Assembly (NCBI RefSeq): GCF_905475395.1
Contig: NC_058337.1
Span: 31,520,983 to 31,584,982, forward strand
Source of the DNA: Chrysoperla carnea
Taxonomy: Eukaryota; Arthropoda; Insecta; Neuroptera; Chrysopidae
Direction of reading: 5' to 3'
DNA length: 64,000 nucleotides
A program made the position numbers and the translations under genes. Shown here piece by piece: positions 34,845 through 47,236 of the stretch. Below the pieces are notes generated by a model. The model worked only from the letters and a program-made list of their open reading frames with translations. It did not search any database and was not told where the DNA came from. Positions within the stretch are counted from its first letter, which is position 1. Every line of letters starts with the position of its first letter.

Positions 34845-35960
34845 TGTTATGTAGTGAATCTGCTAAAAGTACCCTAAAATAATAATATAATATATCATAA
34901 TAATATAATATAATATAATATACCCTAAAAATAATTAGTATATTCACCCTTATTTATAGGGAAATTTCATCATAGTCACTGCATAACATAATTTCATACA
35001 AACATAATAGTTATGTTTTTTTTCAACTGGTTGGTGACAATTTTGCCTCCAAAATCCCACCTACATCCTAAAACAAAAAAACAACGATCTCACCTTTTTT
35101 AATTAATTATTATCTGAACTTCGTAGTGAAGACACATATAAAATTATTACTAAAACTGTTTCAATCGAGTAGAATTATTCAAATTGTTTCAATCGAGTAG
35201 CATTTTAAATTGTTTTCAATTAATTGTATTTCGATTTTGTACTTCTGGATAAAAACCTAGAACAAATAAATTATCATTAAACAAATTCGTCTTTTATTAT
35301 TCAAAAATACGAAATTACCTGTGGAAGATACGTCCAACACGTGGGCTTCAATTAGGAGTTTGTCATCCAGGAATTGGAGAATATTAAATTAAAACTCCAA
35401 TTGTATGATGGTTTTCGGCATGTGTTAACTCCAACAGATTGAACACTCAACGTTTTACAGGTAAACATAACCTACAATTTTATCCAATATAGTGAAAATT
35501 TAATTGTAATTACTCCACTAATACGAACGCACCTAAAAGTTTCGCCAACACAGGAACGGATTGGACATTCATCCAAATCGACGTCGAATTATACAAACGA
35601 TAAATTCCATGTTCATCGTACACATATGTATTTGACATTTGAGTTTCTAAAATTTAACTAACAACTGTCAATAAGTAAAGTCAGACTCAGATAAATTGAA
35701 CCATATGTGAATTAAACGGATAGTACCGTACCCAAATTTGAACATTTAATCGACGTCGTTTGGACTCGTGTCTAACTCGTTCAGCCTGCATGAACCCAGG
35801 TTTATCAACAGCAAAGCTTGCTAGTCAACCAGCCTCAAAGGACCTCTGGGAGATTGGGTGTCCCATACAAATTTCCACATTTAACACCCTCACACGTGAC
35901 GGACCCCAAAACTCGAACACCAGTTCACCAATAATTGGGAACCAGGGCAACTACATAGCA
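34845..35960 (+). repeat. 3' LTR of the Ty3/Gypsy element
   Basis: Second copy of the LTR, matching 28532-29647 with no difference seen. It carries the same TATAAAA (35137-35143) and AATAAA (35265-35270) at the same relative places. The right-hand TATT target copy follows directly at 35961. Confidence 0.97.
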
Positions 35961-35964
35961 TATT

Positions 35965-38263
35965 GTTGGATGGAAAAGTTTTGAGAAAGATAAATTGTAC
36001 GAAAGTCTTCAAATTTTAGGCTGACATATGCTTGAAACTCGAAAAATAACTTTTATCGATAAAAATGCTTAAAGCAAAAAATGGTGGATATATAGGCACA
36101 CATCTCACGCACGACATTAAACGTGACCTAGGTTTTCAAGCTCATTCTACTCCATAAATGGCAATCGATATTTGAACACTTTAAATTAGAAAGTTGTTAT
36201 TGATTAAAAAAGTAATATTTTTTGTTCGAAACTTTTTTCCGCAAACCGTACAGTTTAAACAAAAGCAAATTGAAAAGTTTTTCCCTAAATTGTTTTTTCG
36301 TATCAAAATTGTTATTTTGTATAATTGTTCTTGCGAAATCTATGCACTCTTCGGAAAAAATTTTACAATTAATCCAATAAAAGTGGTGCGTTTTTCTATA
36401 AAAGCCAGTTTAGCTCAAATTGAATTAAAAAGCGCCCAAAAAGCTAGATTTTTGCAATCAATTACTGTCATATAATTCGATTTACAAAAAAAGTTTCAAA
36501 CCAAATTTTTTGCGTATTTATAAAGAACAATATGTCTAATTTATAGCGTTCGTCTGATGTTTGTCAGTTATGAATCAGTGTGAGGTTTTAATTGAACCTC
36601 AAAACTTAGATCGAATTCGATGCCGGTATTAGATGTGCCACTTTGAAAATTATATTTTTCGAATTTTCCACGATTAAATTAATTTATTCAAGCATATGTT
36701 TTCTTAAAGACAGTTTGTATATTTTATGTAAAGTGCGTCAAATATTATTTTTGCCCGGAGCGGCCAAATAGCTAAATCGTTCCCTGGATATTACGCTGTA
36801 TAAATGGTTCATGTATAAATAAATGGCTCATGTATAAATGGTCCATGTATAAATGGCTCATGTATAAATGTTCCTAACAAATCTAATTTTTAGTATTTTA
36901 TCATTCCGGTAATAGTCGGAAAACATTTAAACTGCCTTGAAGAAAAATCAATGGTACTATTGAAAACAGTGTAGGAGTGACATCTACTAAGTTATATCGT
37001 ACTACACAAACGTTGCATTCCATCAGAACTGTAAATTTGTATATAGTTATAATAAGATTAGATCATGGGTAGTATAAAATGTAGTTAGTTTATTTCATAG
37101 CAGATGGAACAAAATTGACTTTTTATTATAGAATCATTGTATAATGTAATAAAATTGAAAAGCTCTTTGAAAGCTTTGTATTTATGTATCGAATGTAGGT
37201 GTATCTATTACGTTTTTATTATATTTATAAAATGCTTTTAATATCGAAGAAGACTTTTATAGATTGAAGACACTCCTTGTTTTATAAAACAGGCTTGGCT
37301 TTTATGAAAATCGCGAAATATTATCTTCAACAAAACTAATAATTTTATTTTCCTGGAATATATTTCATGAAAGAAAATTTTTAGAAACAAATAAACATTT
37401 GAAAATTCTTTAATAAGGATGAGGATATCGTTGCCTTGCGATATATTAGTGTACTCTCACGACGTCATACGCTATCTTAAATTGGCCAGAGGAATCCTTC
37501 GAATATACAGATACGTGTATATTAGATGGACCATATCCCAGATATATGGTCCGAGATAAAAGTTAAAAAGAACTTACATTAAATAAATTTTAACGGTCAT
37601 ATTTTTTGTGAGGTTGCGTTTAATACTTTGTCTCGTTTTCACCAGTTTCTCGGAGTTATTAAGCTTTAGGTTTAATTTTTTCGTGTATAATGTAAAGAAG
37701 AAATGCTTTAAGGATGGGAGATTTTACTGCCTGTAGATTTTACTGCCAGCAGATTTTAACATTAGCAATAGTAACGGAGGGCGAGTCAATATGGGCGTCA
37801 GGCTCCTACTGGTTGGCGATATCCACAATACTTCTGGGAGATAGCCCTATTCAATATTGTAATATTAGTTATGCTAACAAAGATACTATCTATCTCTATA
37901 CCATTCCAGCATTATAGTAAACGCCAGTCAATTATTACCGTGTAAAGATTAAATATCTGAGAGCGGTGACGTCTACTGTTTATAGTGCGCATTCCCACTC
38001 TACAGGTGAAAATTACTGATTTTTTAATCATTTTAAGACAATTTTTTAATATCTTTTTTTAAGTGTATAATTTCCCAGATAGTTTTGACGTTGCTAGCAG
38101 AGCGACAAATGCCATTTTTAAAATTAAACAAAACCAAACAATGTAGTTTTAGTTTAACAGAAAAAAGTAATGCTGTTTTACAAAAGCAAATCTCGGACTT
38201 ACTTAATTTTAAGCTAACCGTTTTTATGGTCAAAATATAATTCAAATAAGTAAATTTATTTTT
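35965..38263. other. Non-coding flank right of the retrotransposon
   Basis: No gene recognised; it contains the 17-bp minisatellite at 36806. A 93-codon frame at 36194 and a 67-codon frame at 37714 show no recognisable domain. Confidence 0.6.
36806..36866 (+). repeat. 17-bp minisatellite
   Basis: About four units of TGG.TCATGTATAAA in tandem with small spacing changes. Confidence 0.85.
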
Positions 38264-38964
38264 TAGAGCAGGCTCTAGATAGAGTTGAGTATGCAAAGAT
38301 AAAGGATCGCATTTAGTCAGTTGATTCTTGTTCAAAAAAGCTTATAGATTAATATTCTGGATGTTACAAGAAACCATATTGATCCAATTTTTGTACATAC
38401 CCCCCCTCCTTCACAGAAGTAGTCGAATATCAATTTTTCGAACCAAATTAAGCTACCCGAGCTTTTTTGAGTAACTTTACGTCAAAGGGGCTACTTGTAA
38501 TTTTTTCTAAATCTCCTTGTTTTTGAGTTATTAACAGTTTAATGTTTGGAAAAAATCCAGAAAGGTGGAAATTTTCGACCTTTTCAAAATCTTAAAATCA
38601 TCTTTGAACATCTGTTACAAAAGCATCAATTTTTTAACTTTTAACAATTAAACAAATTTAAACAATTAAAAATAAAGGAATATTTAGAATTTAAAAAAAA
38701 TGTAATTACTCTTCGGAACTTAATAAAAGGTGTTCACAGATGGTTTTAAGATTTTGAGAAGCAAAAAAATATTTTTTTGCATTAATTTCTCGGGAAGCTC
38801 TATTTGGTTCGAAAAATTGGCATGACTGCTTCTGCGAAGGGGTGTACAAATATTGGACCAATTAGGTTTTTGGCAACATGCGGAATAAGTTCTGAACAAG
38901 AATCAATTAACAAAATGCGGTCAACTATTTGTTACACAATCAACTCTATCTAGCGCCTGCTCTA
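38264..38964. mobile_element. Foldback element, 701 bp
   Basis: The left arm starts TAGAGCAGGCTCTAGATAGA; the right arm mirrors it (TCTATCTAGCGCCTGCTCTA). Inverted similarity continues for about 200-240 bp: GATTCTTGTTC, TTGTACA, CAATTTTTCGAACCAAAT, then TTAAGATTTTGA further in. No gene. Confidence 0.8.
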
Positions 38965-39331
38965 TTATACCGTTGAATCTCATCGCTGGCAACATTATTT
39001 TAAAAAGGAATTTTCAGATACCACTCTCACCTACACTTCGCCTCTAAACTTTCTTCTTAACAAGCAGAAGAAATACAACGTTTAAAGTATTTACTAGTTC
39101 GTATATTCCCCAAAATCGGATATCGACTTGTTTACCGGTTAAAAATTTATGATCTAATGTAGAACATTTCACATGAAAAGAATTACAAAAGCAAGAAATA
39201 ATGTATTCAAAAAGCATATTACCACCTCTGTGTTAATTAAATAGAACTCCTGTAGTTTACATGTTGTGATCAAACTATTCCCATTTCATTATCACGTAAT
39301 TGAAATAAAAGAGTGCATCGAATTTTATATC
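38965..39331. other. Upstream region of Cib2
   Basis: The promoter and 5' untranslated region should lie here. No clear TATA box or initiator could be picked out against the AT-rich background. Confidence 0.5.
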
Positions 39332-40601
39332 ATGGGTAATAAATTAGTAACTTTTACGGAAGAGCAACTCGAAAAATACCAGGTATTTTTTTAATATTAT
39401 TAATTTATTACAAAATAAAAAAATTCATTGTTAAAAAAAAAAAAATTTCATAGGATTGCACGTATTTCACAAGGAAGGATATTTTAAGGTAAATTTATCA
39501 GGTGGATGTAAATTGAGCACTAAGATCGTAAATCAAGCATGGTTTAGTATTTATTTATTTATTTAAAGTCGCTTTTTAACAGCGAGGTCATTAACAACTA
39601 CTATTTACAAAACATTAATTTGCTAAGGTTTAGGTTTGTTACGGCTTAGTTTAGTTCTATATTATTTTCCGCTTTTAATAAGTCTCAAGCGGGCATTTAA
39701 ACTTGTTTTTTATAATTCCACTATATTTTTACTTTATAATTTCACTTAACAATGGCGGATATGGTATGATAGAACCTGTACTTTGTAGCGCTTTGTTAAA
39801 GTAAAACGAAAATACTCTATATTAACAAAATCATTAGCATCAGTATAATTGTGAAATTTACGAATTAAATGCTCAATTCAGATGACTCCTAATTTTATTT
39901 TAACAATAATTTATTTTAAGGGCGTTTAAACGTTACCGTGATGTAAATCCAGAAGTTGTACCAAAACAAATGACTGATAAGGAACCATATACAATTCGTG
40001 TACCTTTAGAAAGTATGGAAAAACTACCTGAGTTACATGAAAACCCGTTTCGTAAACGTATTTGTGAAGTATTTTCACGAAATGGTAGTGGTAATTTAAC
40101 ATTTGAAGATTTTCTTGATTTACTGTCAGCATTCAGTGAGAATGCGCCACGTGATGTTAAAGTGTTTTATGCTTTTAAAATATACGGTAAATATTTTAAT
40201 ATTATTTCTATTTATGCAACTTTATTTACGTTGAAATGAATATATTGCCTAAAATGTTTGCAATTGTAGCATGCCATGAGATTTTTTGCATCTCCTTACT
40301 TTTTGTAAGAATGTCACTGATATCGATAGTGTAACCTCTCACATTGCTGCTCAGAAACAAAAATAAAATACTTGTTTTTACAGATTTTGATAACGATGAT
40401 TATATCGGCTCCTCGGATTTAGAACAAGCATTAAAATTAATCACAAAACAGGAATTAACACAAGAAGAACGTCAACAAATTGCTGAAAAGGTATTCGAAG
40501 AAAGTGATGTTGATGGAGATGGGAAACTCTCATTTATGGAGTTTGAACATGTTATAACTCGTGCTCCGGATTTCATATCAACATTTCACATTCGTATTTA
40601 A
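39332..40601 (+). CDS. Cib2: Cib2 homologue (calcium and integrin-binding EF-hand protein), 4 exons
   Basis: Exons 39332-39382, 39454-39488, 39921-40186 and 40384-40601 join without frame loss into 189 codons plus TAA; every intron is GT-AG (71, 432 and 197 bp). The product starts MGNKLVTFTEEQLEKYQ, continues with DCTYFTRKDIL and ends APDFISTFHIRI, the hallmark start and end of animal CIB2 (about 187 residues). Gly2 follows Met, so N-terminal myristoylation is likely. Two calcium or magnesium loops are visible: EF3 at residues 118-129 (DFDNDDYIGSSD, Asp at position 12 as usual in CIB proteins) and a canonical EF4 at 159-170 (DVDGDGKLSFME); the N-terminal half carries degenerate EF-hand-like sequence. 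CIB2 proteins bind Ca2+/Mg2+ at membranes; in animals they are known as partners of integrin tails and of the TMC mechanotransduction channel complex, and the fly homologue is needed for normal photoreceptor function. The start is fixed by the conserved MGNK. No neighbouring host gene is recognisable. Function here is by homology. Confidence 0.95.
39548..39604 (+). repeat. Short dispersed repeat in Cib2 intron 2
   Basis: A (TTTA)n run followed by AAGTCGCTTTTTAACAGCGA and GGTCATTAACAAC, related to 15983-16030. Confidence 0.5.
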
Positions 40602-40969
40602 AATTCCATTTACTTAGTATGTAGTCTACAAACAGACCACTTTCTTTATCACAAAATTTACTCGCTTAATTTATTCAAAATATCCTCTATGACCTTTAAT
40701 TCGATTCGAAGTTGACTTAAAAAATAGAATGCCCATATAATATATTTTTCATCGATTCGAAAAGTAATACAAGTAAAACGATAAAAGATGAAATTCTGTC
40801 TTTCTGAAAATCTGTGTAATCTTCAGCATAATATGCTTCATTATATGCAAAGTGCTTTTACTTATATGTTATACCACTTGCCCAAAAGCATTTCAAACAG
40901 AATATTTATAGTTTTATTGTTAAATTAAAAATCATTTATCATTGTATAAATTAATTAAAACTAATTAAA

Positions 40970-40975
40970 AATAAA
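40970..40975 (+). promoter_or_regulatory. Candidate polyadenylation signal of Cib2
   Basis: An AATAAA hexamer lies about 370 bases after the Cib2 stop codon, in a very AT-rich stretch. It is a plausible cleavage signal, but AATAAA occurs by chance often at this base composition. Confidence 0.3.
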
Positions 40976-41091
40976 AATATATTTAAGTAATATGTTATGA
41001 TCTTTTTTTTGACGTCAAATATACAAATATTCAACAATGTTCACATTTGATGATTTATTATGGTATGTCATATTTTTTCTTTTATGTGTGT

Positions 41092-41832
41092 ATATACAGG
41101 GTGTTTTAATATTTTAGAATTTCACGGTACGATTTAAGGTGTATATTTTCTAACACAACATAAAAAATTTAGTTTATTTAACCATACGCCCGAAAATAAT
41201 TTCTATGTTCATATGAATTATTTTCTTTATTTTGTATTTAAAGAGTGCCAGGGCAATTTTGGATAAAAGGCTTGATTTTTTTAAATATGAAGTTGGACTA
41301 AGTATAAATAAATTGTGAAAATTTGAGAAGGTGTCGCCCGATTATTTAAATAAATATAAATAACTTCCAAAGTAGACATATTTATTTAAAATTGGTCCTA
41401 TGGGAAAACGATAGATGATATGATATGTTTTCATAGATTTCTCCAAAACTTGTCGGTGGCAATTAAAAATTTAATTTAAATTAAAGTTAAAACCTTAATT
41501 TGATCAATGATTGGCCAATTATGTTATAACTGGACAATATAAGACGAAAAGTAAGAATTAAATTTTTCGATATCTGGAGTAATTTTCAAAATATTGAAAA
41601 TTGAAAATTTTGTTTAATTATTTAGCTTTCGTTATTGTTGAAAACCAAGGCAGATTTCGAATTGTATTCTTATTTCATCGTCTATATTCATGAAGTTATA
41701 ACAAAATTCATCATCAAAGTTGAAAAATCAGGTACAAATAATTTCAACCCTATGTCTAAAATTACCTTGGCGCTCATACCTACCTTAAGAACACCAAGAA
41801 TAGTGCCATGCAATTCTGAAACATCCTATATA
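41092..41832. mobile_element. Possible TIR element with ACAGGGTGTTT ends
   Basis: TATACAGGGTGTTTTAATAT at the left; the right end complement reads TATATAGGATGTTTCAGAAT. The shared end is short (about 15 bp with mismatches) but of the common insect type. A 79-codon frame at 41635 ends inside the right terminus and is not recognisable. Confidence 0.45.
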
Positions 41833-42519
41833 ATATCGTTCATTGCTTACAATTATTTTTTAAGAAATATTTGACATTATGACATTGTGGTTATCAATTA
41901 TTAAGAATAATAAATATGATGGGTGTGGACTATGATTTTATTATTAATTTATGCACATTGAAAAGGACCCACCAGAACATGTGTTCTTGATTTTATTAAA
42001 ATTAAATAGTAAATTTTTAACGGTTTTATTTTATTATCTTCGTATTCTTTTATTTGTTTATATTGCAATCAAATTTTTCATCAAGTTAACCGTTTCTCAT
42101 GAAACTTTGCTCACATATTTAATCACCATTATACGATATTTTATGTAGTAAATTTCATTTCATAATTTATTTTTTAATACCTCCATAATAGTAACGCACT
42201 CTTAAGGAAAATAGATAACATAAACTTGTCCTTTGGAGATTAGGCGCGGAAAATTTATACTACGACAGTCAAATTCTACATAAAAATCACAAAACGCGAT
42301 GTAAAGCTGCTTTTTTGTTATGATATTTGGACATCTTAGGCAAGTGTGAAACTACCTTTTGCAAGCAAAAAAATATGTTCTCCAAATTTTCGGACTTTTT
42401 TCATTTTTTACCTATCACGTAGATAGCACAACGTTTTTTTAGATTTCCGATTTTTTTGCTTGCAAAACGTAATTTCACACTCTTCTAAGGGTCTTCTATT
42501 TTCCACCTTACGAGAAGCA

Positions 42520-42625
42520 GCGATGTTTACGAAATCTTGTTTCAAACAAGAGTTGCTTATTTTTTTATCAGAAACATTTTTTACATTTAAATTTTTGTTC
42601 TATCTCTAACATTTCTGTAAGCCAT
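42520..42625 (-). repeat. Rep-A 3' fragment, inverse
   Basis: GATGTTTACGAAATCTTGTTTCAAAC, TTTTTTACATTTAAA and TTGTTCTATCTCTAAC match Rep-A read inversely. Only about 105 bp remain. Confidence 0.6.
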
Positions 42626-43267
42626 GAATATTTTTCAAGCATCATACCTCCTTAGCTCTTAGACCTACGGAGCAGTGTGCTGACTTCAATTGCTTCAAAT
42701 TTAATATAATTTCAAAATGATAGTCAACTATTGTCAAAAGCTCATAGTTTTTGAATTGAACTACCAAAACTGAAAAAAGTCCGAAAATTTGGCAGTTTTC
42801 TACGAATAACACAGGACGCTCAACTTTTATTGGCTTGCAAAACGTAGTTCCATACTCACCTAAGGGGTCCAAATAACTAATAATTTTACTGACGTGTCAC
42901 ACTTGCGGTTTATTTCACTTATAGATAAAAAACTGACCTATATTACTATTTACTTTCATCAACGTTTCTGCCCTTTTTTATGGATCTGCAGACAAATAAG
43001 AAGAATAGAACTCATAGAGTTGCACAATTTTTTGTAGCCAAAAATCGTGAAAATTTCAATTCAGGATAATATTTTTTATGGATTTTGAAGAAATAAAACT
43101 TCTAATTTTCTTTGCTTAGTCCACTAAACTTTTTTATATTTTAATAATTTAAAATACGTTGGCATGTTTCATCGAACATAACCATTTTCAAAACTATCCT
43201 GTCAGTGGATTACATATATATTTGTCAAACGATACCTCACATGATATGGAGTGTGAAAATAAACATT

Positions 43268-43505
43268 TTATCTTTCCAGTATAGAAAGTTATTGTATAAT
43301 GAGTCCGATTTTCAAAATCGAAATTTTCAACATATCTTTACGTTTCATAGTCAGAACAAGGCATTAACACCAATTTTGGAAAAGAAGTATGTGTGTGTAT
43401 ACGTACATGCGTAACGTGCGTTCGTGGTCATTTCTTTCCTGAACGATATCGCGCGAACAAAAAATAATATCAACTTTGTTGAGGAATCGATCGAAGCGTA
43501 TTAAC
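43268..43505 (+). repeat. Dispersed repeat, copy 1 of an inverted pair
   Basis: Shares CGAAATTTTCAACATATCTT, CAAGGCATTAACACCAATTT, GAAGTATGTGTG and TTGTTGAGGAATCGATCGAA with the inverse of 47237-47478, about 4 kb away. No coding sequence. Confidence 0.8.
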
Positions 43506-45241
43506 GGCAATATATTCCAAAAAAAAATTTTCTAACTATAATTTTCTGTCTAGTTGTTTCGATTCGGTTCAGTTTTTATTTCTTTTTAATTTTTATTACT
43601 ATTTGATATGGTGGGAAGTTATTTGTGTGGAACTCAAGGGTTGCCCTAACCACGACTTGTTTATCCTACGAACGGATTTTTTATCTGCATTTGTATGGTC
43701 TTTAATGATGTGCGTCCATCCCATCTTTCCTGATTAAACTGGTCTATTCTAAATAGTTTTCGTTGAAGGTATTTGAGAGGTAGTTTGTTTAAAAATAGCA
43801 ACGATTATATTTTTCCAACGCATACTTAAAATAACGTAATATTGATGTAACAAAAACCCAAAAAAAAATTTTTATTTTATTTTTAAATATCTGCAGTTCA
43901 ATATAAATTTATCAAAATGGCCAAGGGAATAAACGAATATGATGAAATGAATACAAGTGCAGGTTAATGGATTTGATGACAGAACTTAAAAAGCGAATAT
44001 GCACCTTATTATGCACCTTATATATTACGAAATGGTAAAAATATTCTTGAAAATTCAAAGAAAGATAAAACAAAGACGCTCTAGTTGCAAATTGCACCAA
44101 ATTTTAACATTAATTGGCAAACGAAAATAAAATATACATAAAAACCTTTTTTTGTTAAACCAAATTGCGTGGGCTTATTGAAAATTAGACCACAGGTGAA
44201 ATAAACACGTGAAACAAGCGAAGCAAACCTTTAATTATATTTAATTTTTGATTTTTTAATTTATGTAAAATATTATTACTAATGTCGTTCCGCTTCGCAT
44301 ATTCTATATATCTTCGTAGAGAAGATTTTCTATATTATGAAATTTTAAAAGCCTTTTTTTTCAAATTCAATAATCACCAATAAAATGATGGAAGAATATT
44401 GTTTGTTTTATCGCCGCACAACCTTCATTTATTGTTGAAACAATAACAAACTGAAAAAAAAAAATCTGTTGATCCAAAACCTACTAACCCAATTATTTTA
44501 AGGATCAATATTTAATCAATATTTATATTAACATTTTGATATTGACATCATCCATTATTTAGTTATACAATGTAAATCATAATAATTACATATTACAGTG
44601 AAAGTATATTTCATCATAAATAACAAACAAATTTTTTTATCGCAGTATAAGAATAGGGCAAAGTGGCGCACGCGTTGAATATTATTTCCTTAATGCTTTT
44701 ATTGGGAATTCAGATTTAGAAGTGTATTGCTGAGCTAATTAGTAGAAATCGTCACGTAACAGGGTGAAGTATGTGTGTGTGTGTGTACGATCCATGGCAA
44801 CCACTCTCATTCTGTTACCTGTCAAACGAACGATAATCTTTATTAAGGTGAGATATCAACAGATTTCGAAGTTAAAAGATAAAATTCTATAAGTATTTAT
44901 TTAACGTTTACATTTATTTGTTTACAGGTTTCGTAACTGATTTTGTCCCTAACGGGGGTCCCACGAACGCACCTTTTTATTAAAAAGAAGATACCGGCTA
45001 ACTACTGAGAAACCTACTTTCACTACCTTTTTTTAATATAGGTACACTTGTGCAGTATCTACAAAAAGGGTATAATTTAAAAAGACCAATTTCGTAACAG
45101 TTTTTTTTTTTAACAATTCATTTGATCCAATTTCACAACTACATTGAATGGTCTACAGAATATGAAATCGTAACTTTTCGATTTAATGTCGTTTAATCGG
45201 AAAGACTTTATTTTCGACATACAAACTATGATATTCTTTTT
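43506..45241. other. Non-coding
   Basis: A short (TG)n run near 44770; otherwise AT-rich with no gene. Confidence 0.6.
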
Positions 45242-45650
45242 TAACCCCCGAACTAAAAAATAGGGGTGTTATAAGTTTAACCGCTATGTGTGTGTCTGTG
45301 TGTGTGCCTATCTGTGGTATAGTAGCGCCTAAATGGATGAAACAATTTTAATTTTTTTGTTTCATTTGAAAGGCAGTTTTATTTATAATTAATGGGAGTG
45401 CAGAATTGATCACATTGTCGTCGCTTGGATAAGAACGAAGTAACCGACTCCATCCACATCAAAAATGTAATTGTATATGTTTGTAATTGATTAAATAAAG
45501 ATTAACAAATAATGATGTGGGTGGCCTCTGTGATTAGGCATGCACCGCAAAAACGGAGGTTAAACCCCCATTATTATTATTGAAAGGCAGTTTAACGGAG
45601 CGTGATCTATGCCATTTTTCAAGTTCGAGTCTATGGTTCCGTACCAGGAA
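45242..45650 (+). repeat. Rep-C copy, interrupted by a retroposon
   Basis: TTTAACCCCCGAACTAAAAA, AGGGGTGTTATAAGTTTAA and a TGTGTGTCTGTGTGTG run, then the motif GTAGCGCCTAAATGGATGAA and TTTGAAAGGCAGTTTAACGG. The last block is split by 200 bp (45380-45579). Other copies are at 45905-46040 and 56080-56390. Class not assigned. Confidence 0.75.
45380..45579 (+). mobile_element. Short retroposon with 14-bp target duplication
   Basis: 200 bp flanked by TTGAAAGGCAGTTT on both sides (45366-45379 and 45580-45593). The insert has an AATAAA, a part reading GGGTGGCCTCTGTGATTAGG and GGAGGTTAAACCCCC, which resemble RNA polymerase III A- and B-box words of a tRNA-derived SINE, and ends in (ATT)n. It is either a SINE or a 5'-truncated 3' end of an I- or R1-like LINE; the tRNA-like part lies close to the tail, which is unusual for a SINE. 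Confidence 0.75.
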
Positions 45651-45904
45651 AAACTAAAAAATTAGTGATAATGACATAATTTTAACATATAAATAATTAC
45701 CATGGAAATGAATGGTCAAATAAACCTGGCTCAATTCATTTCGAAAAGTGAAATGGTAAACTAATTGAATAATTCAAAACAATAATTCAAAAGAACAAAG
45801 TCGACTAAAATATTTCAATTTCAATTAAAATATTTCCAAAAATTTGTCCCAAAAAATGATAGCTCGCTAAGTATCCTTTTCATCTCATCTGATTTCCTTG
45901 ACCA

Positions 45905-46040
45905 TCACTTTGGTATTGATTTAAGAAGGAATGTTATAAGTTTAAAGTGTTTATCTGTGCGGCTGTGTGTTTCTTAGTGGCATCGTAGCCCTTAAACGGT
46001 CGAACCGACTTGGTTGAGAATATTTTATAGCTAAGTTTCC
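45905..46040 (+). repeat. Rep-C fragment
   Basis: ATGTTATAAGTTTAAAGTG, a TGTGCGGCTGTGTG run and GTGGCATCGTAGCCCTTAAA match Rep-C at 45242 and 56080. Confidence 0.65.
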
Positions 46041-46663
46041 AAAAATCGATTTACAAGGAATAAATCGCATTTGTCTAGAGTTTTTTTAATTTTGTAAATT
46101 TCACTTGTTGATCTGGTCACAATAAATCCTTTTGGCTGGAAATTGATTAATTTTTTTCTTTGACTTTAATTTACTCCAAAAAGTTTGGTGCTTCCAATGT
46201 TAATGAAAATTTAGAAAATCTTCCTACAAAAACTAACTATGACAAATATAAGTTATACTTTCATTTTAAAAACTGTAAACTTCTGAGAATTGACTAACAA
46301 TTTTTTTTTTCAAATGAAATAAACCGCTGGAAAAAGACTAACTTTCATAAAATGTTTGGGAAATTTCATCTTTTAGTAACTGCAGTATTATTAATTTGAA
46401 AAATCTTTTTGTTGGTCGAAAGTTGTTCCATCCTTTAAGAAAAATGTCCTCTACTATATCCTACACTTTATTTCAGAAAAATATTGCTACTATATCCTGC
46501 ACTATGTATATTATTATTATCGTAATAAAATTTTTATTGTGGGTACCTTGACCGTGTATTCATTTACCAAACAAGAAGCTAACCTTTATTATTGAAATGA
46601 ATCACAAAATATCTGTTTGTTATTGACAGTAAAAATTTTATTTTTGCCATACATATTTTAGAA

Positions 46664-46666
46664 ATG

Positions 46667-46692
<26 letters not shown>
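46664..46692 (+). repeat. Poly-T run
   Basis: About 29 consecutive T. It may be the tail of an inverse retroposon, but no element next to it was recognised. Confidence 0.95.
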
Positions 46693-46697
<5 letters not shown>

Positions 46698-47236
46698 TAT
46701 CGGAAATTAAATTTTTGAAAGATATACACAAGGTTACCTAGTTCTTAAAAAATTTACAACTTAGGTCATTTGAATACATATTATTTCTTAGAAAAGTTCA
46801 TTTGTTTTTTAATTTTTATATCCGCTTAAATCTAGGTACATTAGTTAGTTATAAGAATCAATAAAAAAAACATTTACTTTTTAATGAAAAGACCTTCTAC
46901 GTTGTCTCTTCAGAATTTGTGGTTTACAGAATCTAACCTTACCCAACTGAAAGTTTTGTTGTATAGACTTTTCCATTTACAAAGTCGGGATTTCCATAAT
47001 GACAAAATAGAATATATCTGCAGTAGATGGTGCACATTTATGACAATTATTTGGAATTTTTCAGGACCACTATTTGGCTGTGTTTTCAGTTAGGTATTTA
47101 AATAATAACTAAAAGCAATAGATCCTCAACGACAACTTTAGAAGATCCCAAACAAAAACAAGCCATGAAGTGGGTCTGTCGCGACCCTTGAGGCCCACAC
47201 AAATAACTTCCCGGTATAATAAAAAAATTTTCGATA

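Larger units (their letters stand above)
28532..35960 (+). mobile_element. Complete Ty3/Gypsy LTR retrotransposon
   Basis: A 7429-bp element bounded by two 1116-bp LTRs (28532-29647 and 34845-35960; constant offset 6313, no difference seen on reading). Both LTRs start TGTTATG and end ATAGCA, and a 4-bp duplication TATT flanks the element (28528-28531 and 35961-35964). Between the LTRs are a 656-bp leader, gag (30304-31473), one in-frame TGA, pol (31474-34665), a short 3' region and a purine tract just before the right LTR. The pol order protease, reverse transcriptase, RNase H, integrase is that of Metaviridae (Ty3/Gypsy), not Copia. There is no env-like third frame. Identical LTRs and intact frames imply a recent insertion. 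I do not assign a clade: the RT motif PQGLANSSQALNR and the absence of a Gag zinc knuckle are atypical. Confidence 0.97.

Noticed and set aside
36194..36475. 93-codon plus-strand frame
   Set aside because: Lys/Phe-rich product without domain or homologue that I recognise; no exon signals.
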